From contig CALBYK010000028.1 of assembly GCA_937889855.1 (NCBI GenBank), positions 1 through 58,628 on the forward strand: 58,628 bases of DNA, written 5' to 3'. Below are positions 9,247 to 17,241 of this stretch, one piece after another. Position numbers and translations under genes: made by a program. How positions within the stretch are numbered: the stretch's first letter is position 1; every line of letters starts with the position of its first letter. The stretch is from an uncultured Prevotella sp. (GTDB taxonomy: Bacteria; Bacteroidota; Bacteroidia; Bacteroidales; Bacteroidaceae). The notes under the pieces were generated by a model. The model made no database searches. It had not been told where the DNA came from and saw nothing but the letters and a program-made list of their open reading frames with translations.

Positions 9247-11070
9247 ATGAACGCCGTGCTCATCATCATATATTTCGCCGTCCTCGGCAACGTCATATTC
9301 CGACACTTCAACCGCGGACTCGCGCGCAACTCGAGAGGACAGCAGCTGCGGCGATACCTGCTCGCGGCTGTACAGGCTGCAATACCAATGCTGCTTGCCA
9401 ACTTCAACACTGCTGTCCTGGCAGCCGCCTTAGCAACAGCCACACTATGGATAGTGACCTACAACGTGGTGTACGACCTGTCACACCGCAAGTCGTCGCC
9501 CGACTACGACAACCACATGGACATAGCGTTCGGCATCTACCTGTTCGGATGGCTCACGGCAGGACAAGCCGTGCTCGCGGCTATAAGTAATGTGGTGTCG
9601 GCCGTTGCCGTCGGACTGGCAGAGACTGTCCTCATAGCCATACCAGTGGCACAGGCAGCCTATTACGCCACATACCGCACGTGCATCGACGACGCCGGCA
9701 TGCAGCCTCTGCTCAACACCTATTTCTCCGAGGCGGTGGAGTTTGTGCGCTCATTCCCGCTATGGAAGTCGCTCACGGCAGCAGCCAGCCTCATCGCCAC
9801 GGCGGCGTTGTGCGTCACGGCAAACACAGGCGAGGCACAGGCAACATTGCTGTCGGCATACACAACAGGCAACGGAGTGCCTGTCGCCACACTCTCCATT
9901 CTCACCGCTCTCCTCGCCTACTTCTCCATATACATATGGAAACCTCACCACGGTCTGTTCGTGCGCACTGGCATCGTTGCCCTGTACATCGACGTGCGCA
10001 CGTACAACAGGAGCGTGATGAGATACAGGACAGGAATGAAGCATAGGCTCGCCGCGCTCGAAGTGGAGAATAATGTGAAAGGCCAAAAGAGGGGCAAGAC
10101 AATAATCATGGTCATAGGCGAGTCGGCTTGCCGCGACTACATGTCGGCGTTCCAGCCCGACCAGCCATGGCAGACCACACCATGGGAGACGGAAAAGAGG
10201 AACGATCCCGGCTCGGGGTTCATCTTCTTCCCCAACGCCTACTCATGCGCCATGCAGACCGTGCCGTCGCTCGAGCGCGTGCTCACGGAGCGCAACCAGT
10301 ACAACGGCAAACCCTTCTGCGACTCCTGCTCCATCGTCGACATAGCACGCCGCGCCGGCTACCGCATAAGCTGGTACAGCAACCAGAGCTACATAGGCGT
10401 CAACGACACGTCGGTGACGCTCGTGGCGCAGACAGCCGACACGGCAAAGTGGGTGAAGAAAGAGGGCGGCGTGCAGCAGTTCGACGAGTCGCTGCTGGCG
10501 TTCCTCGACGAGATAAGACCTGAGGACGACAATTTCGTCGTGCTCCATCTCAAGGGGTCGCACTTCAACTACGAGAACCGCTACCCCGCCGCCTACGCCA
10601 TTAAGCACCATCTCAGCACCGACCTTGGCGACGTGGAGTGCTACCGCAACTCCATCCACTACACCGACACCCTGCTCCACCGCGTCTTCGACTATGCCTC
10701 GCGGCGGCTCAACCTCGCAGCAATGGTCTACTTCTCCGACCACGGGGGCATACCCGACATGCGCCGCTCGCCGCGTTTCCTCGGCTTCAAGATGGTGCGC
10801 ATACCCATGTGGGTGTATCTCTCCGAGCAATACCGCGATGAGCACGGCGACACGGCAGAGGCACTTGAAATAAACCGCGACATGTATTTTACAAACGACC
10901 TCGTATACGAGCTGATGTGCGGCATTTTCGACATCCGCTCCAACCGCTACGACCCCACACAGTCGATAGCCTCAAAGCTATACAAATACCGCCGCGAGGA
11001 CCTGAAGACATACGACGGGCGCATACGCATCGTGGACGATGACCTCGACAACGGCACGAATAACATGTAG
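9247..11070 (+). CDS. EptA-like phosphoethanolamine transferase (membrane sulfatase family)
   Basis: 607 residues: about five N-terminal membrane helices (1-240), then an alkaline-phosphatase-superfamily domain. Metal and catalytic motifs are GESACRDYMSAF (EptA GETxR block), YSCAMQTVPSLERVLT (the block carrying the nucleophilic Thr) and YFSDHGGIP. These enzymes move phosphoethanolamine from phosphatidylethanolamine to lipid A or core sugars, which lowers surface charge and cationic peptide binding. It is the last gene of the LPS operon. The donor and acceptor are inferred from the family. Confidence 0.85.
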   Translation: MNAVLIIIYFAVLGNVIFRHFNRGLARNSRGQQLRRYLLAAVQAAIPMLLANFNTAVLAAALATATLWIVTYNVVYDLSHRKSSPDYDNHMDIAFGIYLFGWLTAGQAVLAAISNVVSAVAVGLAETVLIAIPVAQAAYYATYRTCIDDAGMQPLLNTYFSEAVEFVRSFPLWKSLTAAASLIATAALCVTANTGEAQATLLSAYTTGNGVPVATLSILTALLAYFSIYIWKPHHGLFVRTGIVALYIDVRTYNRSVMRYRTGMKHRLAALEVENNVKGQKRGKTIIMVIGESACRDYMSAFQPDQPWQTTPWETEKRNDPGSGFIFFPNAYSCAMQTVPSLERVLTERNQYNGKPFCDSCSIVDIARRAGYRISWYSNQSYIGVNDTSVTLVAQTADTAKWVKKEGGVQQFDESLLAFLDEIRPEDDNFVVLHLKGSHFNYENRYPAAYAIKHHLSTDLGDVECYRNSIHYTDTLLHRVFDYASRRLNLAAMVYFSDHGGIPDMRRSPRFLGFKMVRIPMWVYLSEQYRDEHGDTAEALEINRDMYFTNDLVYELMCGIFDIRSNRYDPTQSIASKLYKYRREDLKTYDGRIRIVDDDLDNGTNNM

Positions 11071-11127
11071 CTTTCGGCCATTGGAAACAGTGAATACCAG
11101 GCTTCGGTAACCGTCTTACCAAACACT

Positions 11128-11164
11128 GGTAGCTGTGTTACTAAAGTTTAGTAACACAGCTACC
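11128..11164. terminator. Perfect 37-nt palindrome between convergent genes
   Basis: Arms of 18 nt (GGTAGCTGTGTTACTAAA and its exact reverse complement) surround a single G. It lies 58 nt after the EptA-like gene. There is no T-run, so termination is only one reading; an operator or a cruciform site is possible. Confidence 0.5.
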
Positions 11165-11370
11165 ATGTTACGGTAATGGCAATGGCGTATATAGTGAGAA
11201 TTGAGCAGGAGTGACTACATATATTGGACCGGGTGACGTCGGGTGACATATCGAGTGACTGATTTCATGGTTTTGAAGCACATCCATCACGCGACAACCT
11301 ACTGACAATCACCAGTTTACGATGTTTAGTGATATATGTGACACTTTTTTTCAAAATTTGTAAACAATAG

Positions 11371-11498
11371 GAAGGTATGGCATCTTGCCATACCCACTAA
11401 TCCAGGAAAAACTAATCAAGTAAAAATAATCCGGTAAAAAATAATCCGGTAAAAAATAATCCTCGCAGAGTGGGTAGGGCAAGGATGCCCTACCCTCC
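11371..11498. repeat. REP-like inverted pair, family D (copies 1 and 2)
   Basis: Copy 1 (11371-11398) reads GGAA then a stem GGTATGGCA/TGCCATACC. Copy 2 (11470-11498, inverted) reads GGAG then GGTAGGGCA-TCCT-TGCCCTACC. Between them is a short tandem AATAATCCGGTAAA repeat. Changes in the two stem arms match each other, which supports hairpin formation. Within the 450-nt gap 11071-11520 I see only this and the palindrome at 11128. Confidence 0.8.
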
Positions 11499-11520
11499 TA
11501 TGCATACGCATTAACTGATG

Positions 11521-12645
11521 TCAGACATTGCCGCCAAGAATGTCTATATAATACTGCACATACTCGTCGACGGCGCGGTCCCAGTCGAACGTCGCCGCAC
11601 GTGCCTTCAGCCTCTCCGCCTTCCCTGCAGGGTCAGTCTGGAAGTCGGCAAGCCCTCGGCTCACGGCAGCCGCCATGTCCTTGGCGTCGAGCGAGTCGAA
11701 GTAGTAGCTCACGTCGCCTCCCACCTCTGGCAGGGACGTGAGCCGCGTTATGAACGACGGCTTGCCGAAGCACATGGCCTCCACCACCGGCAGTCCGAAC
11801 CCCTCCGACATCGACGGGAAAATCAGGGCCTTGCAGCGGCTCAGGAGCGCCGCTTTCTGTTCGCCCGATACTTTCCCCACAACGATGACGTTCTTCAGCT
11901 GTAGGCGCTCTATAGTGTCAAATACAAGCTTCTCGAACTTCGCTCCTGCTGTTCCGGCAAGCACAAGACACTCTTCGGGCAAATACTTCATCATCTCGAG
12001 CTGCAGGATGACGTTCTTCTTGCGCGACCAGCGCGATATGTGGAAGAGAAAATCCTTAGGCACGCCCATCCCGTCGAGCACCCGGTCATACTCCTCCTGC
12101 GGCAGCGTGTTGAGATTGGTCACGCCATTGTATATGACACGCGTTGGCTGTTTCACGTCGTAGCAGCGCTCGACGTCCTGCTCCGTGAACTTGGATATGA
12201 ACGACAGATGTGTGGCCTGGTTGAGACGGCGGGTAGTGACGAGGAGCTTCTTGCGCTTGTGAAGGTCGGATATGTCGTTGTGCATGTAGTTGATGTCGTG
12301 CACGGTGACGAGCTGCCGTGGGGCGAGGCGCACGCGGTACTTGTAGAACTGGTTTGTCCAGTGCAGCATGTCAAACTTCGGGAGCAGCCAGCGGCGCAAC
12401 GGGGTGAAGAGGGCGTGTTTAAGAAGCGCATTGCTTAACTTGCCTATCACATGATACCCTACTGTGCTGCCATAGGCTCCCACCTGCTCCCTCTCCACCA
12501 GAAAGAGCAGCTTTATGCCATGCTTCTCGAGAAGCTCAGGCGCGCGGCGGGCAAGGCGCGTGGCTATGCTGTTCTCAAACTCGCCGAGTCCGGTGTTGAG
12601 CAAGTGCGAGTTTTTCATCGACACCGCTATAGTCTTACATTTCAT
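11521..12645 (-). CDS. Glycosyltransferase family 4
   Basis: 375 residues. The C-terminal half has FHISRWSRKKN and the E-x7-E block SMSEGFGLPVVEAM, as in GT4 enzymes. The N-terminal half has a WTNQFYKYR/VHDINYMHND acceptor region. The frame is open to 12666 through a GTG, but the ATG at 12645 (MKCKTIAVSMKN) begins right at the expected first beta strand. It lies 21 nt downstream of nadA and is probably co-transcribed with it. The sugar and acceptor are unknown. Confidence 0.85.
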   Translation of the reverse strand: MKCKTIAVSMKNSHLLNTGLGEFENSIATRLARRAPELLEKHGIKLLFLVEREQVGAYGSTVGYHVIGKLSNALLKHALFTPLRRWLLPKFDMLHWTNQFYKYRVRLAPRQLVTVHDINYMHNDISDLHKRKKLLVTTRRLNQATHLSFISKFTEQDVERCYDVKQPTRVIYNGVTNLNTLPQEEYDRVLDGMGVPKDFLFHISRWSRKKNVILQLEMMKYLPEECLVLAGTAGAKFEKLVFDTIERLQLKNVIVVGKVSGEQKAALLSRCKALIFPSMSEGFGLPVVEAMCFGKPSFITRLTSLPEVGGDVSYYFDSLDAKDMAAAVSRGLADFQTDPAGKAERLKARAATFDWDRAVDEYVQYYIDILGGNV

Positions 12646-12666
12646 ACATTCACTATTTAAACACAC

Positions 12667-13656
12667 TTACGACAACGACAACATCTTCTCTATGGGCTTC
12701 ACGGCATCCTTTGCAATGGCTGGGTCAACCTCCACAGTGGGCCATCCGTATTTAAGGGAGTTGTATATCTTCTCGAGTGTGTTCTTCTTCATGTACTCGC
12801 ACTCGTTGCACGAGCACCCTACCCCACCCTCTGATACCTCAGGCGGCACGGGATAGAACGTCACGCCCGGGCAGTTGCGCTCCAGCTCGTGCAGGATGCC
12901 CGCCTCGGTGGCGATGATGTATTCCTTCTGCTCAGGGTGCTGCTCGGCATAGTGGAGCATGGTGGCTGTCGACCCCTTCACGTCGGCGATGGCAAGCACG
13001 GGAGCCTTGCACTCAAGGTGAGCCATGACAAGGGCCTCAGGATGCTCCTGTCTCAGCTTCACGATGGCCTCCACCGAGAACTTCTCGTGCACGTGGCATC
13101 CGCCGTTCCACAGGAGCATGTGGCGCCCGGTGACCGAGTTGATGTAGTTGCCGAGGTTGTAGTCGGGGCCGAATATTATCTTCTCGTCCTTGGGGAACGA
13201 GTTTATCACCTTCTCGGCGTTGCCCGACGTCACTACGCAGTCGGTAAGAGCCTTCACGGCAGCCGTGGTGTTGACGTAGCTCACCACCTTGTAGCCCGGG
13301 TGCTCTTCCTTGTATTTCTTAAGGTCCTCTGCCTTGCACGAGTCGGCAAGCGAGCAGCCGGCAGTAAGGTCGGGACACAGGACAGTCTTGTCGGGCGACA
13401 GGAGCTTGCAAGTCTCCGCCATGAAGTGTACGCCACACATCACCATCACCTTGGCGTCGGTCTCGGCGGCCTTGCGTGCCAGCGCCAATGAGTCGCCTAC
13501 GAAGTCGGCTATGTCCTGTATTTCGCCTACGGTGTAATAGTGTGCAAGAATGATGGCGTCCTTCTCCTTGCACAGGCGGCGTATCTCCTGTTTCAAATCA
13601 ATGGTTTTGTCTACCTGTTCGTCGACATAACCCTTCTCAATCCACTCTTTCTTCAT
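12667..13656 (-). CDS. nadA: Quinolinate synthase NadA
   Basis: NadA condenses iminoaspartate with dihydroxyacetone phosphate to quinolinate in NAD synthesis, using a [4Fe-4S] cluster. The likely cluster cysteines are C101 (AGCSLADSC), C187 (NGGCHVHE) and the C281-x-C-x2-C motif (VGCSCNEC). Substrate motifs HYYTVGEIQD and CGVHFMAETC are intact. Length (329) is normal. No nadB or nadC is in the window. The gene borders the DnaA-box region on its left side. Confidence 0.97.
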   Translation of the reverse strand: MKKEWIEKGYVDEQVDKTIDLKQEIRRLCKEKDAIILAHYYTVGEIQDIADFVGDSLALARKAAETDAKVMVMCGVHFMAETCKLLSPDKTVLCPDLTAGCSLADSCKAEDLKKYKEEHPGYKVVSYVNTTAAVKALTDCVVTSGNAEKVINSFPKDEKIIFGPDYNLGNYINSVTGRHMLLWNGGCHVHEKFSVEAIVKLRQEHPEALVMAHLECKAPVLAIADVKGSTATMLHYAEQHPEQKEYIIATEAGILHELERNCPGVTFYPVPPEVSEGGVGCSCNECEYMKKNTLEKIYNSLKYGWPTVEVDPAIAKDAVKPIEKMLSLS

Positions 13657-13683
13657 ATCGTTGTTTTTTAGTTGTTTTTATCT

Positions 13684-14730
13684 TTATCCACCGTGTGTCC
13701 CACAGGTCTTGTATGTCTTTTTAACAGACGGCATACGGTTGTAAGCAAGCTCTTTGTGACAAATGGAACACAGGTGTTCTTTTTGGACGTTCGGACTTTT
13801 TGACCACTTGCGACATTTGGAACTATTCCTTTATATTGACCTATGTGACAGTCGTTTGCGCTGCATTTGCCATAGCCTGTCCGTTGCTTTGGTTATCCAC
13901 ACTTCATTTTATATATTTCTTTTTATTTTTTTAGAAAAAAAATAGTATGAGTATGATATAGTGTTGATAAGTTGATAACTTTCTGTCCTGTTTCTTGCTT
14001 TTTTCGTTATCCACACTACACGACTTGTTATGAACAAGCCTGTTTTATATCTTCCTGTTGATTATGAGCAAGATAGATAGTTTATCCACACTTTATGCAT
14101 TGCACGTGCAAAGTTAATAAGTTTATATCTTTTTTCTTTAATAATTTGTGGAAAACTTTTGTATAATGGTTTTATAAACAGGTTAGTTATCCACAGCGGG
14201 TATGGCGAGCCTGTTCTACTGTTGATAAGTGGTTAGTTATCAACAGTGATATTAACAGGTTATCAACAGGTTTTGAAGGGTTATCAACAGGTTTTGCGAA
14301 AATAATGGTTTGTGGCATGGGTATGGATTGTAAAACACCGCATGCGGGCTGCATTGGGCATGCAATAGCTGACAGTAGGAGGGTAGTGCATCCTGTCCTA
14401 TCCACGCATGGCTGCTTATTTATAATTCAGTTGATGAGGCATGGCTGCCCATCATCCTACTGAAACGGCGTTTTCATTACACAGGGTTGTTGCCGTTGTT
14501 TAGTTGTTATATTGGCTGTTTCCTGTCTTTACAGGTTTGCATGTGCCTGTTACAGGCTCGTTGAGGCATAAAAGAGTTTGGAATGTATGTTGATAACTGT
14601 GATAAAACGTATGGTAAGTTGGTTTGCAGAAAGTGTTATCAGCTGGTTCTGTGAATAGTTAATAGTTGTGTTTCAGTGTTTTATGAAGTTATCCACAGTT
14701 ATCAACATCCTCGGTTGATAACTGTGGACA
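13684..14730. other. Probable chromosomal replication origin (oriC)
   Basis: A 1.09-kb gene-free region between nadA and the sulfatase-like gene. Perfect DnaA boxes TTATCCACA start at 13893, 14007, 14082, 14187 and 14689. The close variant TTATCAACA occurs at 14237, 14260, 14281 and 14699 on the plus strand and at 13962, 14220 and 14588 on the minus strand. An AT-rich tract at 13907-13960 could be the unwinding element. A 14-bp inverted repeat of boxes closes the right end. This density fits the known architecture of bacterial origins. dnaA itself is not here, and in Bacteroidota it often is not next to oriC. Confidence 0.85.
14378..14460. repeat. REP-like pair, family D (copy 3), inside oriC region
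   Basis: 14378-14405 reads GGAG, then GGTAGTGCA-TCC-TGTCCTATCC, a diverged family D unit. A second hairpin in opposite orientation with a 5-prime GTAG (GATGAGGCAT against TGCCCATCATC) ends at 14460. Confidence 0.6.
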
Positions 14731-14745
14731 GTATTGTCGGCATTG

Positions 14746-16740
14746 TTAGTATTGCCGTTTCAGCATGTATTGGGCAGTCTGTATCATAGAGAATACATAT
14801 TTGCGCAGTGGCTTGAACTCATTCGACGGCTTTGTTTCCTGCAGTCCCCAGTGTGGTGTCGTGCGGTAGTAGAAGGATCGGTCGGTCTTAGGCTCGTAGA
14901 TGTAGCACATGTCGTGTGAGCGTGCCACTATCTGGTTGTCGGCAGAGTAGAACACGAGCGGGCGTTCTGTTGTCATTTGGTCGACGCCGAAGCCGTCATA
15001 CCTATAGCTTGTGCCAAGTAGTGAGAGCAGTGTGGGCATGACGTCCACTTGTGTTGCAAGTTTCTCCACCTTTCCGGTTGGCACACCTGGTCCGAACATG
15101 ACGAGCGGTATGTGGTTGTACGACTGCGGCAGTTCGCCCGACACCTTGCCTACAATCTTTCCGTGGTCGGCCATGATGACGAAGATGGTGTTGCTGTACC
15201 ATGCCTGTTGTCGAGCCAGTCTGAGGAAGTCGGCTATTGCCCAGTCGGCGTATTCCACTATTTGTGTCTCCTTGTCCTTTGTCTTCGGCTTGAACCACGA
15301 TGGGATAACGTATGGCGGGTGGTTGCTGACGGTGAGCAGCGTGGCGAAGAAAGGCTTGCCTGTCGCCGCCTGTCGGTTTAACCTGTTGAGTGCGTAGCCG
15401 AAGAGGAAGTGGTCGCTCACGCCGAACGAGTTGACAACTTCTTCCTTTGGATAGTTCTCCTGGGAGTAGATGTCGTCGTAGCCGTTGGTGGCGAAGAACG
15501 CCTTCATGTTGTCATACTGCGCCTCGTGGGTCATGAAGAACATCGTGTGGTAGCCTTCGTTGTGGAGCACGGTGGGTATGCCGTCGCGGTGGGGCGTGAC
15601 GGTGCCCTTCATGAGGTTGCGGAACATGAGCGCCGGGAAGGAGTAGAGCGCAGCCGTCATTCCGTGGTTGGTGTGTATGCCCGCGCTGTAGCAGTTCATG
15701 AAGGCGAGCGAATGGTTGTAGAGCGAGTCGAGGGTAGGGGTGAGGCGCTGCTGCTGGCCGAAGGTCTGCAGGAAGTTGGCCGACATCGACTCCATGAGTA
15801 TCACGACGACGTTCCTCTTCTGCGAAGTTACTTGTTGGTTACTTGTTGGGTTGTTGCGTGAGTTGTTGATGTATCTTCGGAGCACGTGCAGCGAGTCGCA
15901 CTTGCCGCTGATGCCGAGGCTCTGCCGTGCGAGGGTGATGGCTTCGGGGTAGGGCATGAGGTGCAGCTCACGGTTCTCCTTGCGCATGTCGTCGAGCGCG
16001 GAGGTGAGCAGGTTGAACGCCGGGTTGATGCCGAGCTGGTTGAGGAAGGCGTCGTCGCAGTAGTAGGCCTGTGATATCTTGATGGGGTTGTAGCCTGTGC
16101 GGCCGCGTATTCCGAATACGCATAGTCCTGTCGTGGCAGACAGGACTATAAGTCGGGCTATGCAGTCTGTCGCGTGCCGGAGGCGGGGGCGTCTTCTCTC
16201 CATGTTATTATTGTCTTGGTTTTCCATCAGTTTGTCTGACAGGCGGCGCAGGCGCGTCATAGTCCATGCGTAGGCAGCCACACAGGCGAAGAACAGGGCG
16301 ATGTACAGGAGATAGGATATCTCGCCTGTCACCATGCCTGCCGTCGTGCCTGCATAGGAGAACCACTCGAATATGGAGGAGTTGATGTTCTTGAAGAAGT
16401 AGGCGAAGTAGGGTATGTTGGCTGCCGATGCCATGAACGCCACGCTGCCGAGCACGCCATACCACCACACTGTAGCCTTCCTTATGGCACGCGGCGCGTA
16501 GCCGAAGGCGGCTGCGGTGAGTGTAACGGCGAGTGGCGCGATGCTGATGTAGCACGCTATGACGTTGTCGAACCACAGGCCGCGCACGAATGCCGGGCAC
16601 ACACTTGCAGACGGGTCGGACACCATGCCGCCGAGCACCGTGTATTCTATGAGGCGGAAGAGCGACAGAAAGAGTAGCGTGAGAACGTGTAGGGACAGTA
16701 CCCACGCCAAGGATAGGAAAAATCGGTTGTTTGTTTTCAT
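14746..16740 (-). CDS. LtaS/sulfatase-family membrane phosphotransferase
   Basis: About 664 residues: five hydrophobic helices in the first 200, then an alkaline-phosphatase-superfamily domain. Key motifs are ILMESMSANFL (metal Glu), SAGIHTNHGMTAALYSFP (nucleophile region with Thr), and FVIMADHGKIVGK (metal DH). The family transfers phosphoglycerol or phosphoethanolamine groups to glycans at the outer face of the inner membrane. A longer start at 16791 is open, but a -7 box at 16745-16752 would put transcription at or after it, so the ATG at 16740 (MKTNNRFFLSLAWVLSL) is preferred. It lies immediately right of oriC. Confidence 0.8.
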   Translation of the reverse strand: MKTNNRFFLSLAWVLSLHVLTLLFLSLFRLIEYTVLGGMVSDPSASVCPAFVRGLWFDNVIACYISIAPLAVTLTAAAFGYAPRAIRKATVWWYGVLGSVAFMASAANIPYFAYFFKNINSSIFEWFSYAGTTAGMVTGEISYLLYIALFFACVAAYAWTMTRLRRLSDKLMENQDNNNMERRRPRLRHATDCIARLIVLSATTGLCVFGIRGRTGYNPIKISQAYYCDDAFLNQLGINPAFNLLTSALDDMRKENRELHLMPYPEAITLARQSLGISGKCDSLHVLRRYINNSRNNPTSNQQVTSQKRNVVVILMESMSANFLQTFGQQQRLTPTLDSLYNHSLAFMNCYSAGIHTNHGMTAALYSFPALMFRNLMKGTVTPHRDGIPTVLHNEGYHTMFFMTHEAQYDNMKAFFATNGYDDIYSQENYPKEEVVNSFGVSDHFLFGYALNRLNRQAATGKPFFATLLTVSNHPPYVIPSWFKPKTKDKETQIVEYADWAIADFLRLARQQAWYSNTIFVIMADHGKIVGKVSGELPQSYNHIPLVMFGPGVPTGKVEKLATQVDVMPTLLSLLGTSYRYDGFGVDQMTTERPLVFYSADNQIVARSHDMCYIYEPKTDRSFYYRTTPHWGLQETKPSNEFKPLRKYVFSMIQTAQYMLKRQY

Positions 16741-16744
16741 GTAT

Positions 16745-16752
16745 GCAAAGGT
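16745..16752 (-). promoter_or_regulatory. -7 box for the LtaS-like gene
   Basis: CAAAGGTA, read as TACCTTTG on the minus strand, lies 4 nt before the ATG at 16740. It implies an almost leaderless mRNA or a slightly later start. Confidence 0.4.
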
Positions 16753-16796
16753 ACGGGTTTTTAGGGACATAAGGCCGGTTCTTATTGACATACACG

Positions 16797-16910
16797 AAAA
16801 AAGCCGACTTCACAGCCGGCTTCTTTGCTCTTTATACAATAACATTATGAATTTTAATAGTGGCTATATGACGCAGGATTGTGAACATTGACAATCCTTG
16901 TTCATGTTTA
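16797..16910 (-). ncRNA. Candidate small RNA or attenuated leader
   Basis: On the minus strand a -7 box (TAACTTTG, 16917-16924) is followed by a hairpin (AGGATTGT with ACAATCCT, 16875-16898). A terminator follows: an AAGCCG/CGGCTT stem at 16801-16822 with a run of six U at 16797-16802. This would give a free RNA of about 110 nt ending before the LtaS-like gene, or a leader with an attenuator. The rest of the gap to 17241 shows nothing. Confidence 0.45.
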
Positions 16911-17241
16911 CGCTTGCAAAGTTACTCTGAATTAGCGACTTGTGCAATACTCATTTGTCGGTAAAACCGCACCGCGTCAATACTGTTTGTACTTAAATGT
17001 GTCGAATATGTCACCGGCTGTCACCGTAACCTTCACATATCGTGTCTTTTTTGTGTCGTGTTGCGAAAAGTTTCTTTCCCATGATGTGTTGATATTTATT
17101 GAGTTATATTACATATATAAAATGTGTGTAAACAGAACTTATTGCATACGGCACAGTAGAAAGTTGTCATTGTTATTTTTGGGTAGAAAGATAATTATAA
17201 TTAATTTTGTATGATAGTAATAATATTCTTATATCGAAAAA

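Noticed and set aside
13763..13945. 60-codon plus-strand frame in the oriC region
   Set aside because: Its sequence is explained by the AT-rich tract and DnaA boxes; no protein features.
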